Assembly (NCBI GenBank): GCA_036172665.1
Contig: CM069874.1
Coordinates: 26,061,946-26,125,945, forward strand
Source of the DNA: Prosopocoilus inquinatus
Lineage: Eukaryota; Arthropoda; Insecta; Coleoptera; Lucanidae
Direction of reading: 5' to 3'
DNA: 64,000 nucleotides
The position numbers and the translations under genes are program-made. The notes under the pieces are model-generated. The model had not been told where the DNA came from and did no database searches. It worked only from the letters and a program-made list of their open reading frames with translations. This document shows, piece by piece, positions 22,845-31,308 of the stretch. Position 1 is the first letter of the stretch; every line of letters begins with the position of its first letter.

Positions 22845-23520
22845 GTCTGTAAAAATCATTTTAATATTTAGATAGCAAAAAGGTTGAAGTGCTTAATTGC
22901 TTAAATTATGTTTATCCACAAAGTTTCCGTCAATAAAATGTCTGTAAAAATATTATTGTTACACAAGTTCAATTGATATCAGCAAAATGTCTATAAAAAT
23001 CATTTTAATATGCAGATTACAACAAAGTTGAGGTCATGCTTTCTGAGTAATTTGTGTTTTCCACAGTCTGTAAAAATCATTTTAATATTTAGATAGCAAC
23101 AAGGTTGAAGTGCTTAGTTGCTTAAATTATGTTTATCCACAAAGTTTCCGTCAATAAAATGTCTGTAAAAATATTATTGTTACACAAGTTCAATTGATAT
23201 CAGCAAAATGTCTATAAAAATCATTTTAATATGCAGATTACAACAAAGTTGAGGTCATGCTTTCTGAGTAATTTCTGTTTTCCACAGTCTGTAAAAATCA
23301 TTTTAATATTTAGATAGCAACAAGGTTGAAGTGCTTAGTTGCTTAAATTATGTTTATCCACAAAGTTTCCGTCAATAAAATGTCTGTAAAAATATTATTG
23401 TTACACAAGTTCAATTGATATCAGCAAAATGTCTATAAAAATCATTTTAATATGCAGATTACAACAAAGTTGAGGTCATGCTTTCTCAGTAATTTGTGTT
23501 TTCCACAAACTTTGCAGAAT
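22845..23520. repeat. 221-bp tandem repeats, Polinton-1
   Basis: Three copies with a period of exactly 221 bp (equivalent points 22861, 23082, 23303) and very few differences. Each unit contains three variants of an AATGTCTGTAAAAAT word, and blocks GCTTAATTGCTTAAATTATG and GTTGAGGTCATGC. The array fills the roughly 1.1-kb gap between the divergent PolB (minus) and spliced gene (plus). A (GT)n tract at 22627-22647 lies at the PolB side. No coding capacity. A regulatory or replication role, like baculovirus homologous regions, is inference from position only. Confidence 0.92.
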
Positions 23521-23738
23521 ATTTATAAAAATATACAAGTGTTATTTTCAATTAGTTTTCAAATAAGCAAAATATGAGAATGTCTGTAAAAATCATTTTT
23601 AATAGCGTACACTTATCGTTTTTCAATAAAAATAGTTGAATTTTATGTAAAATTAGATTAAATTTCATATAAATGCTGCAGAGTTTCACAGAGGGATAGT
23701 GTCTAAGAAGTACCAAACAGAAGACTAAGAATATCAAA

Positions 23739-24358
23739 ATGGCAAACGTACCATGCACATTAATCGTTCAAACCAATGACGTGAACGATTTACCTATAAA
23801 AATGTTATACGTGATATGTAAACAATTATTTAGGTAAGATTTTTTTTTTTTTTTCATTGTATTTATAACATAAGTTGCTTAATTTTTTTATTTTATTATT
23901 ATTTTTTTTAATTATTTTATAGATATGGAATGAAATCGTTGCAAATTAAAGGAAAAGATCAGGTGATTATAAGTTTAAGTTATTCACCGAAAGGTGAAAC
24001 TTTAACAAAAAAATTTGGAAATTTACCAATTCAATATGTACGGTTGGCGTTGGAGACAGAAGAGGAAATGAATTTGTTCCAGCAGGCGATGCTGAAATTT
24101 TCATTTAATACAATCAGCCAACAAGACGATGATGACCGCATGTTAGAAGAAGCCCCTTCTTCTGAAGGAACGTCCAAAAGAAAAATTAAATGGACTACCG
24201 ATGCAGTGAACAGCGATGAGGATGGTTGTGCGAAGAAAATTAAAATTCTAGAAAATAAAGTGCTAAAAAAACCTGACCTTCCAAAATATAAGGCGCAATA
24301 TGATGAAGATGCACATCTATTCGAATCACAAAAGTATTCAATTGTGTTAGATGATTAA
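23739..24358 (+). CDS. Spliced Polinton gene, unknown function
   Basis: A two-exon gene: exon 1 23739-23833, intron 23834-23922, exon 2 23923-24358, giving 176 aa. Exon 1 opens at an ATG in the context CAAAATGG. The junction splits an Arg codon and keeps the frame into exon 2, whose first Met (23930) would otherwise be a weak internal start. I do not recognise the family. The protein has a mixed N-terminal half, an acidic DDDD segment and a basic KRKIK patch that could be a nuclear signal. AATAAA lies at 24450-24455. Polinton-2 carries the same gene with the same 89-nt intron. It is divergent from PolB across the 221-bp repeats. Confidence 0.82.
23834..23922 (+). other. 89-nt spliceosomal intron
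   Basis: Starts GTAAGA after AG and ends in a T-rich tract plus TTTTATAG. Length and T-richness are typical of insect introns. Stops within it prevent read-through, and removing it joins two frames exactly. The same boundaries occur at 59554-59642 on minus in Polinton-2. cDNA is needed for proof. Confidence 0.85.
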
Positions 24359-24477
24359 TAAAATTATTTTGTATGTGAAATTCCTAAAATTTAGGAGAGG
24401 TATATGATGAAGATGTATATTTATATATATATTTGTATGTATGTGATTCAATAAACCATAATTAAATATTTATATTG

Positions 24478-24586
24478 TTTTATTATAGTCTTTAACAAAC
24501 TATTGATATAATAAATTAACATAATTCTTGACGCAATTTACTAATTATATTGATCTAAATCTATAATATTATTTAAAACCTAATAT
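24478..24586 (-). pseudogene. Decayed partial duplicate of the 166-aa gene's 3' end
   Basis: Just downstream of the 166-aa gene's stop, 24488-24575 resembles two parts of that gene. One matches the last ~50 coding bases (24607-24655); the other matches the IIDLDQFN-coding block near 24739-24770. Stops interrupt it. The same degenerate segment follows the gene in Polinton-2 (58890-58998), so the duplication predates the split of the copies. Confidence 0.65.
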
Positions 24587-25087
24587 TTACAATTTTTTAT
24601 TACAATCTGTAACAAACCATTGACATAATAAATTAGCATGATCTTTGGCACAATTTAATGTATTAATTTCATGCAGGTTACAATGAGTTTTTATGTAATT
24701 TTTTGTAAGTTTCAACTTTTTCAAATTAGGACAATTAAATTGATCTAAATCAATAATGTTATTATTTAAAAATTTACTTAACACTTGCTTCTTGTTAAGT
24801 CCCTTGACCAATACAATTCCATTTCCTATTAGACTTTTGATGTAAATGCCAATATTTTCCTGCGGTATATGATAATAGTCGTTTGAAGTATTCCAATTTA
24901 ACCCATGAAGTTTCCTAGTTTGCCAATCGATGTGACGGATTAATTCTTCACAGAACCAAGACTTCTTCTGTGGTGTTGACACTAAAGAGTGATGCATCAT
25001 CTTACCATTTACATCGTAGATCGCCACCTCTCTTATAATAAATTCACTTTCTTGATATTGGAATCCTTGTAGATCAATTATATACAT
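24587..25087 (-). CDS. Polinton protein of unknown function, 166 aa
   Basis: The N-terminus (IIDLQGFQ, EFIIREVAIYD, a WFCEELIRHIDW stretch and KLHGLNW) looks like a protein found repeatedly in arthropod Polintons. An RNase-H-fold exonuclease is conceivable from the early Asp-x-x-Gly-Phe, but I cannot identify a full catalytic set. The C-terminal third is Asn/Leu/Lys-rich with CAKDHANLLCQWF. ATG 25087 is the only start. A TATATAAA box lies about 93 bp upstream (25180-25187). Polinton-2 has an identical protein at 58389-58889. Confidence 0.8.
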   Translation of the reverse strand: MYIIDLQGFQYQESEFIIREVAIYDVNGKMMHHSLVSTPQKKSWFCEELIRHIDWQTRKLHGLNWNTSNDYYHIPQENIGIYIKSLIGNGIVLVKGLNKKQVLSKFLNNNIIDLDQFNCPNLKKLKLTKNYIKTHCNLHEINTLNCAKDHANLLCQWFVTDCNKKL

Positions 25088-25179
25088 TTTATATAATTTG
25101 AATAAAAGAAATAATTAAAGCAAAATAATTAATGCTTCGTTTCTTTTTCTTTAGTGGTTAGATTACGGTTGTAGAAACG

Positions 25180-25187
25180 TTTATATA
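25180..25187 (-). promoter_or_regulatory. TATA box of the 166-aa gene
   Basis: TATATAAA on minus, about 93 bp before the ATG at 25087, preceded by a run of G (minus). It is conserved at 58289-58296 in Polinton-2. The call is by sequence only. Confidence 0.55.
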
Positions 25188-25471
25188 GGTACAATTTCCC
25201 CCCCACTATACATACATACAAGGATGTTACTCTTATCTTCTTTAGTATTTCATCATTATATGATATTGTTTTTATTTATAACTATTATGTATATGATTAA
25301 AACCTATTATATACCTATTATATACCTATAAACAAGTAAATAAAAGAGCTAGTCATTTATAAATTATTTTATTAAACTGTTTTTCTTTTTGAATAAATAT
25401 AAAACCTTTCTACAATTCTTTTTAAAACTTTTCTTTACATTCTCTCTTGTAATTTTCTCCTCCTTGCCATC

Positions 25472-26409
25472 TTATGCAATGTTATTTTTATCTATCCAGC
25501 TGTTATGTGTCTTATCAAAACCTAACCATTTCACGAACACTTTATTTTTATTTCTTTTTAAAACTTTTTCCACGAGATAAACGTCTGGATATTTTACTTT
25601 TTGTAATTGTTCTTTATAAAATCCTCCTGATATGTCACTTCCGGTTGTGTCTTTTAATAAATAAGTAATCGGATTTGTGAGTTGTACTTTTCGAATCGTG
25701 AAAATCTCCGTTGACCAATTAGGCATATATGTCTTATCGAAGATTCCTCTAATTTTAGAAATACGTACGTAATCACCGACATTGAATTTTTTACTTTTAA
25801 AGTCAACTAATTTAACTTTGTTGTACACGGTATTCAACAATTCTTGTTCGTTTTCCTTTCCGACTTCGATCGGCTTCATGCCTATTGTTCTGTGCTTTTT
25901 GTTGTTGTATTTTTCCACGACACGTTTTAATAAATTTATCCATTTGTATTGCCTTGTAGGTTAAAGTTTTTAAACATATCGTTCTTGATTGTTCGATTTA
26001 CTCGCTCTACTATCGATGCCTTTTTCTCGCTGAACACATTATAATGGTTAACGTTGTATTTTTTCATTAATTTCTTGAATTCTTGATTAAAAAACTCCTT
26101 TCCCAAGTCCGTCTGAAGATTATTAGGTGACTGTTCGTTAAATACCTTTTCCATGGCATTGCTGACTTCGGATCCGGATTTATTCTTCAAAGGGAACGCC
26201 CAAACGTATTTTGAAAAGCAATTAATCACGATCAATATGTATTTATAACCGTTATTTTCCTTAGCGTAAGGAATCATTTCCACCAGGTCGGCTTGATACA
26301 GATCGTTCAAAGATTTAATTATGACTTTACGCCTTTGAAAATTAATTCTTGCAGGTTTGTGAATTTCATCTACTACTTGTTTTTTAGCGTCTGTAATTAG
26401 ATTCACCAT
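25472..26409 (-). pseudogene. RVE integrase with chromodomain, frameshifted
   Basis: Same gene as the intact 312-codon integrase at 57066-58004, but one base is missing near 25949. Translation from ATG 26409 goes out of frame after about residue 153 and stops at 25936. The catalytic Asp, Asp and Glu are all upstream of the break. Lost are the rest of the C-terminal region and the chromodomain (about 273-311), which is open in another frame from 25918 to 25472. The lesion is not in a homopolymer, so it may be real rather than a sequencing error. Confidence 0.93.
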
Positions 26410-26417
26410 CTTTTTTT

Positions 26418-27425
26418 TTACCTGATGATACGAGCTTCTCTTAGTTCCTCTATTATTGAATTTATTTCATTCGTGTGGCTCGTATTACCGGCCGCTTGTG
26501 ATGCTAACAATAATCTTAACCTTTCAACAAGCTCATTTGGATCATTCCAATGTACGTAATCGATTTTATTATCGGTTGCTTGCATCAACAATCCACTACC
26601 TGTACTATTACTGTTGTTAATTAAAGGAGCTACAATATTTTTATACTTTTGCATTTTACTGCCATCTACTTGTTTATTCGATTTATAATGTCGTCGATGA
26701 GTATTAGTCCTAAGAATGATTTGTTTATAATTTTTAGTATCTTCTTTGGTGTAATTCTCGGGGAATTTTTTAAACAGTAACTCATATAATCCTGGAGTAC
26801 CTTTGTACCTTCTATTTTTAACAATTATGTCAGCTCCATCGAGATTTAATGATGAGTCACCGATTCTTAAGTTTTCAGTACTTTTATCGAGTCTCACTCC
26901 ATATTTATGATCAAATTCTTTATTTTCATCGTCTGTGTACATATCATTGATGTATTTTCTAGGTAAGGGATGATACTGATCTAAATAATCGACATAGGCT
27001 TTCTCATCGAGACCCTTAAATCGTGAATCTTCCTCTTCATCCGATTCAACACTTTCTAAAATAGATTCTTTAAATCTTTCCGATTCGTCAGCTTCATCTT
27101 CGTTAAAATCCATCACTGATGGTTTACGTTTTCTTATAGAAGAAAATCTTTTTGGAGTTGCAAAATCATATTGTTTGGGAGTCGTAAAATCATGTAGTTG
27201 TTGTTGTTGTTGTTGTTCTTGCTGAGAGGTTGAAGGTTTTACGTGGATGTTGGATAATTCATTTTCGTTTCTTGGTTGTAATTTGCTTTCGATATTTTTC
27301 AAATGTTTGGTAATAGGTTCAAACGTCTTTTCTTTGGTTAATTCACCATGTTTTAAATAATTTAATTTGTCTCGAATATTTTTACGTTTTAACAAAAGTT
27401 TTTGTTTCATACATTTATCGGTCAT
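26418..27425 (-). CDS. Conserved arthropod Polinton protein, 335 aa, unknown
   Basis: A basic N-terminus (LLLKRKNIRDKL) is followed by a Gln run near residue 75 and an acidic DEEED segment near 140. Then comes the conserved core (about 180-265): GDSSLNLDGADIIVKNRRYK, GTPGLYELLFKKFP and YTKEDTKNYKQII, with TNTHRRHYKS. I recognise this core from many arthropod Polinton-derived proteins (possibly DUF8207) but no function is established. The gene sits 8 bp from integrase and near the ATPase on the same strand, so a role in packaging or virion structure is possible. Polinton-2 has the same protein. Confidence 0.88.
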   Translation of the reverse strand: MTDKCMKQKLLLKRKNIRDKLNYLKHGELTKEKTFEPITKHLKNIESKLQPRNENELSNIHVKPSTSQQEQQQQQQLHDFTTPKQYDFATPKRFSSIRKRKPSVMDFNEDEADESERFKESILESVESDEEEDSRFKGLDEKAYVDYLDQYHPLPRKYINDMYTDDENKEFDHKYGVRLDKSTENLRIGDSSLNLDGADIIVKNRRYKGTPGLYELLFKKFPENYTKEDTKNYKQIILRTNTHRRHYKSNKQVDGSKMQKYKNIVAPLINNSNSTGSGLLMQATDNKIDYVHWNDPNELVERLRLLLASQAAGNTSHTNEINSIIEELREARIIR

Positions 27426-27483
27426 CTTGAGAAGTAACGGTTCGTATGATATTTCAAACCTTAATAACTACAATATAAGTTCA

Positions 27484-28188
27484 TCAGAGATATATATACT
27501 GATCAAATCCTTTCCTGTATCTTCCATCGTCCATGCGATTATCTTTAAAAATAGTTACAAATTCGTACGGACCGCTTCCCCAACAGAGAGAACAAATATT
27601 TTTAAATTTATCAAAATTCATATCAGTGCCAACGTGATCGTTGTAAACGTGTTTTAAATTTAGGTCATCTTGCTTGAAAAGTATGAGAGCATTAGCATTG
27701 TCTCTAATCAAATGTTTTTGCACTTTGGCATACGTTTGAGAGAGATAAAACGAATCTATGTAATTATGTCTACCCATACTAAAATATTCTCTAATTATGT
27801 CTTGATTGTTGCATGCAACATCGTCGAAAATAAAAATCGAATTAGGTTTCGCTTGTGAAGGTGGAAGTATGTTCTCACCTGCACTGTACGCAAAATAACC
27901 GATGCCTTTGATCGGCTTCAATAGCTGTTGTAAATAAACATACTTCGGTTGATTTAATGATTTCGAGTACACGTAAACGTTTTCAAATGCCAAACCGTTT
28001 TCATGTTCGATCAAGTTAATGATAAGGTTCGTCTTTCCACAATTCGAAGGACCTACGATAATACATCTCAAGGTCGCAGGAAATAGTACACCGTGTCTTT
28101 TAAAACGTTCATCTTCAAAACTATTATTTTCTATTTTTAAAGTTATTTTTTGTTTAACTAATTTCATATTGTTAGACAGATGGAGCAT
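27484..28188 (-). CDS. A32-like genome packaging ATPase
   Basis: 234 aa from ATG 28188. Walker A GPSNCGKT is at 46-53 and Walker B SIFIFDD at 117-123, followed by the family's YFSMGRHN and YLSQTY blocks (the latter a likely sensor motif). This is the FtsK/HerA-type ATPase shared by Polintons, virophages and large DNA viruses, which pumps DNA into capsids. A GTG three bases upstream is not needed. It diverges from the PLA2 gene across 107 bp. The same gene is at 55287-55991 in Polinton-2. Confidence 0.95.
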   Translation of the reverse strand: MLHLSNNMKLVKQKITLKIENNSFEDERFKRHGVLFPATLRCIIVGPSNCGKTNLIINLIEHENGLAFENVYVYSKSLNQPKYVYLQQLLKPIKGIGYFAYSAGENILPPSQAKPNSIFIFDDVACNNQDIIREYFSMGRHNYIDSFYLSQTYAKVQKHLIRDNANALILFKQDDLNLKHVYNDHVGTDMNFDKFKNICSLCWGSGPYEFVTIFKDNRMDDGRYRKGFDQYIYL

Positions 28189-28295
28189 CACATGAGAAAT
28201 GTTATGAAATAGTTTTACATTTAAATTTATATTCAGTTAAAGAGTTGTCGTTTAAGAAATCACGTTTGTTAAAAAAAAAAAAAAAAAAAATTAGA
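28189..28295. promoter_or_regulatory. Divergent promoter region, ATPase / capsid block
   Basis: A 107-bp gap between oppositely oriented start codons, so it must hold both 5' ends unless transcripts are longer. It contains an AT-rich TTTAAATTTATATTC stretch and an uninterrupted A20 tract at 28271-28290 just before the PLA2 start. It is conserved in Polinton-2 (55180-55286). Confidence 0.5.
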
Positions 28296-29345
28296 ATGAA
28301 GTGTTATATAGGAGACGGATTATTAAATTCAGCTATCAATAATTTACCCTTTGAAATGCACATACCTACTTATAGATTTTGCGGACCTGGTACTAAACTA
28401 CATAAACGCTTGGCACGCGGTGACATCGGTATAAACGATTTAGATGAGGCATGCAAGGAACATGACAAAGCTTATTCTCAAGAAAAAGATTTAGCACGTA
28501 GACACGTGGCAGATAATAAATTATATAAGAAAGCAATGGAAAGATTTCGATCCAAGGATGCTTCGTGGGGTGAAAAAGCCGCTTCATTGGGAGTAGCAGG
28601 AGCCATGAAAGCCAAACTAAAATTGGGAATGGGATTAACGACGAAAAAGTCTATTAATGAATGTTTTAAAAAATTAGAAAAAACAAGAAAAACAGCAGAG
28701 TCTCTGGTTGAAAACATTGAATATTGTATAAAAGTTTTAACACAAAACGATACAGTACAAAAGGATAAGAAGAAGAAGAAGATGGTACTTAAACCTAATG
28801 TAAAGAACATTAAAGAACGAGCACATCATAAAACAGATGTAGATATTACAGATAACTTCTCAATGAAACCGCATAAAATTAATGAAAAGAGAATAAATGA
28901 AAACGATAATATTGAATACAAAAAAAAATTAATCCAAGAAACCAAAAAGAACGAATTAGTACAGAAGAAAAAGAAGGCTGTAAAACGAAAACTTAGGAAC
29001 AAAACTAAAATTAACCTTGAAGAAGAAGATGAAAAAATGGATGTAGATATTATTGATGACTATCCAATCACACATCAAAAAAGAAAGAACAAAAATAAAA
29101 CTGAAAAAATAGATGTAGGTTTGGTAGAGGACTGTCCAATGAAACTGTCCAGACGTGAAAAACGAAAATTAGATAAAACGGACGATAACGATGATTTTGA
29201 ATTTAAAAAAATTAAAATAAATCCAAGTGATCCCGTTATACAACAAAATACATCTTTGAAGAGAAAATTATCAATCGATGATGATGTTGATGATGACAAT
29301 GTTGAAAAGAAAAAACCAAAATCATATGATAATATATTGAAATAA
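28296..29345 (+). CDS. PLA2-domain virion protein
   Basis: 349 aa from ATG 28296; upstream in-frame codons include no ATG. Residues 27-61 carry a parvovirus-VP1-like phospholipase A2 signature: the calcium loop CGPGT (29-33) and the catalytic HD with a following Tyr (CKEHDKAY, 53-60). In parvoviruses such domains breach the endosomal membrane, and PLA2 genes are known in adintoviruses and insect Polintons. A short GVAGAMKAKLKLGMGL amphipathic stretch follows. The remaining two thirds are a Lys/Asp/Glu-rich tail with repeated MDVDI-DDYPI-like units (about every 40-55 aa) and nuclear-signal-like KRK patches. It heads the plus-strand capsid block. Confidence 0.9.
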   Translation: MKCYIGDGLLNSAINNLPFEMHIPTYRFCGPGTKLHKRLARGDIGINDLDEACKEHDKAYSQEKDLARRHVADNKLYKKAMERFRSKDASWGEKAASLGVAGAMKAKLKLGMGLTTKKSINECFKKLEKTRKTAESLVENIEYCIKVLTQNDTVQKDKKKKKMVLKPNVKNIKERAHHKTDVDITDNFSMKPHKINEKRINENDNIEYKKKLIQETKKNELVQKKKKAVKRKLRNKTKINLEEEDEKMDVDIIDDYPITHQKRKNKNKTEKIDVGLVEDCPMKLSRREKRKLDKTDDNDDFEFKKIKINPSDPVIQQNTSLKRKLSIDDDVDDDNVEKKKPKSYDNILK

Positions 29346-29365
29346 ATTCTTCAAGGAAAAAAATA

Positions 29366-29851
29366 ATGTTTCAGTGTGTAAATAAAATTCAACGAGTGAG
29401 GATGACAAAATTACGTGTTAAAACTAAAACAAAGAAGAAAGAAAACCTTTCAAAAGTAATAAAGCAAATACAGAAACATGTGCTTCAAAAAAAACCAAAA
29501 ACTCTAAGTAAAGCAGTTAGAGTAGCTGTAAATTCATCCAAGAAGTTTAAAAATAAGATAATATCACCCAAAAAACGTATAATTAAAGTACCTAAAACTG
29601 GTGGAGTGTTACCTTTAATACCGATTTTCGCCGGTTTGAGCGCTTTAGGTGCCCTCACCGGCGGTGCTACCGGCATAGTGAAAGCGATAAACGAAGCGAG
29701 AACAGCAAAAGAACAATTGAAAGAATCACAACGTCACAATAAATCTATGGAAGCGATAGCAATGGGCAAAGGATTATATTTGAAACCGCATAAAACCGGA
29801 CTTGGACTTTTTTTAAGACCAGGACTCGTAAAAAAAAAAGCCAGATTTTAA
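29366..29851 (+). CDS. Basic virion core/membrane-active-like protein, 161 aa
   Basis: A strongly basic N-terminal 80 residues is followed by a hydrophobic, Gly-rich segment (VLPLIPIFAGLSALGALTGG, about 89-108). Then come a charged helix (NEARTAKEQLKESQRHNKSM) and a Gly/Lys end with KGLYLKPHKTGLGLFL. This layout is recurrent in Polintons and adintoviruses, where it is compared to adenovirus core protein X or VI; that equivalence is inference. It sits between PLA2 and protease, where substrates of the protease would be expected. ATG 29366; a second Met at 29402 is possible. Also in Polinton-2. Confidence 0.82.
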   Translation: MFQCVNKIQRVRMTKLRVKTKTKKKENLSKVIKQIQKHVLQKKPKTLSKAVRVAVNSSKKFKNKIISPKKRIIKVPKTGGVLPLIPIFAGLSALGALTGGATGIVKAINEARTAKEQLKESQRHNKSMEAIAMGKGLYLKPHKTGLGLFLRPGLVKKKARF

Positions 29852-29871
29852 AAATTCCTCACAATAAACCG

Positions 29872-30222
29872 ATGACTAATATTGATTTGGAAAAATATGC
29901 AAAAATTTTGAAAATTCCTCATTTTAGAGGTGTATTTATGAGAAACGAGTTACCTAAAAAAATTAAAGGAAACGAAAGAGGAATAATTAACTTGGATAAT
30001 GCAAACGGTCCGGGAACACATTGGACGGCGTACAAGAAAACGGGATCTCAAGTTATTTATTTTGATAGTTTTGGAAACTTAAAGCCTCCTGTAGAAGTTG
30101 TAGCGTATTTTATTTCGAAAGAGCCTTGTAGAATTAATTATAATCATAATGCATATCAAACCTATAACAGTTCTAACTGCGGTCAATTGTGCTTATCTTT
30201 TCTTAATAATGCAATAAAATAA
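29872..30222 (+). CDS. Adenain-like cysteine protease
   Basis: 116 aa. Clan CE (adenain/Ulp1-type) maturation protease. The catalytic triad is seen as His50 in GPGTHWTAY, Asp65 in IYFDSFG and Cys103 in SSNCGQLC, with oxyanion Gln96 seven residues before the Cys as in adenain. It is shorter than adenovirus protease (about 200 aa) but typical of Polinton proteases. It presumably processes virion precursors during assembly. Starts 20 bp after the preceding gene; identical in Polinton-2. Confidence 0.95.
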   Translation: MTNIDLEKYAKILKIPHFRGVFMRNELPKKIKGNERGIINLDNANGPGTHWTAYKKTGSQVIYFDSFGNLKPPVEVVAYFISKEPCRINYNHNAYQTYNSSNCGQLCLSFLNNAIK

Positions 30223-30274
30223 AATAAATCATATTTAGTGTTTCATTCGCTTGATAACCGTTGACCTAGTAAAA

Positions 30275-31120
30275 ATGTCTTTCTATACGTTCACGTTATC
30301 GGGCAAGGAATCCGTTTTAACCGCACAAATATATCCTCCGATTATTTTAGATAATAAGAAAACGTACGTTCTCGGACTGATTGATTTTTATTCGTACAAT
30401 GCCATTCCCAACGTCGATGAAACAAACAATAAATTTTACATAGACAAACACATTATAGAAATTCCAGAAGGCGCTTATGAAGTCGAAGATATCGAAAACT
30501 ACATAAAGTCTCGATTGGTTGAAATTAATTTCAAAAATCAAAAAGGTAGTAGTAGTAATAATAAATTATTGTCTACAAAAAAGAAAAATGGAAACGTTAT
30601 CAATAAAGATAATGAGGATCCTTATATAACACCCAAATTTATGTTCCCTGACAGAAATATAAATACAACCGCTAATGATGATGAGGTCATAGTACTAAAA
30701 GCAAATACGAATCATAATACATTGAAGTATGAGTTAAAAAGTAACAAGATTATACATTTCGAAAAATCAAATTCTATTGCACCTCTGTTGGGATTTAACA
30801 GAAGAAAACTGAGCGCAAATAAAAAACACATATCCGATTTTGCTATTAATATTTCTAAAGTCAATGCGATTTGCGTCGAATGCAATCTAATTACGAATTC
30901 TTATAATAATAACAATCAAGATCACGTGCTACACATATTCTTTCCTCAAGCACCTCCAGGTTATAGAATAATAGAAAAAGTAAACAACGTCATTTATCTA
31001 CCAATCAATACCAACTACATCGATGAAATCGTCATTAAAATACTAGACCAAGATAGAAATTTAGTCAATTTTCAAAACGAAATCAGAACAATAAGACTTC
31101 ATTTAAAAGAGTTAAAGTAA
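30275..31120 (+). CDS. Minor capsid (penton) protein
   Basis: 281 aa from ATG 30275; a longer frame opens upstream only with TTG. Family landmarks: FTLSGKESVL, YVLGLIDFYSYNAIPNV, an IPEGAYEVEDIENYI segment, LLGFNRRKL and an INISKVNAICVECNLI stretch. These mark the Polinton single-jelly-roll protein predicted to form pentameric vertices. A low-complexity Ser/Asn/Lys insert lies near 90-115. It is followed within 12 bp by the 47-aa gene. Polinton-2 carries the same protein. Confidence 0.92.
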   Translation: MSFYTFTLSGKESVLTAQIYPPIILDNKKTYVLGLIDFYSYNAIPNVDETNNKFYIDKHIIEIPEGAYEVEDIENYIKSRLVEINFKNQKGSSSNNKLLSTKKKNGNVINKDNEDPYITPKFMFPDRNINTTANDDEVIVLKANTNHNTLKYELKSNKIIHFEKSNSIAPLLGFNRRKLSANKKHISDFAINISKVNAICVECNLITNSYNNNNQDHVLHIFFPQAPPGYRIIEKVNNVIYLPINTNYIDEIVIKILDQDRNLVNFQNEIRTIRLHLKELK

Positions 31121-31132
31121 AAAAAAAAAAAA

Positions 31133-31276
31133 ATGGTGTTTCAGTACAATATTTTTCCGTTTAAGGATATAAAAAGACAATTTACATGTAAGAGGTTCAG
31201 TTTAAAGAAGCAGTTAAAGGAATTAACTTCTGAAAATAAACAGTTTTTATTATCGTTGGGTTTTCAATTATTATAA
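31133..31276 (+). CDS. Conserved 47-aa Polinton protein
   Basis: A short frame starting at the end of an A15 tract, between the minor and major capsid genes. It begins with an aromatic VFQYNIFPF segment, continues with a basic RFSLKKQLKEL stretch and ends in FLLSLGF. The same peptide is encoded at the same place in Polinton-2 (52195-52338) and I believe similar mini-proteins accompany other arthropod Polinton capsid genes. Function unknown; a capsid-associated peptide is plausible. Confidence 0.72.
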   Translation: MVFQYNIFPFKDIKRQFTCKRFSLKKQLKELTSENKQFLLSLGFQLL

Positions 31277-31308
31277 AGAAGATAAAAAAAAAAAAAAAAA
31301 AAAAAAAA

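Noticed and set aside
22845..23520. Regular repeats considered as a CRISPR array
   Set aside because: Units are 221 bp with no short repeat/unique spacer alternation, inside a eukaryotic transposon.
23552..23758. A 68-codon minus-strand frame with hydrophobic content, present in both Polintons
   Set aside because: It overlaps exon 1 of the spliced gene antisense. Conservation is explained by the copies being nearly identical.
28245..28295. N-terminal extension of the PLA2 protein through a poly-Lys stretch
   Set aside because: It would need a TTG start and read through an A20 tract; ATG 28296 is the first proper start.
30251..30274. Eight-codon extension of the penton protein
   Set aside because: It begins with TTG; the ATG at 30275 precedes the conserved sequence.
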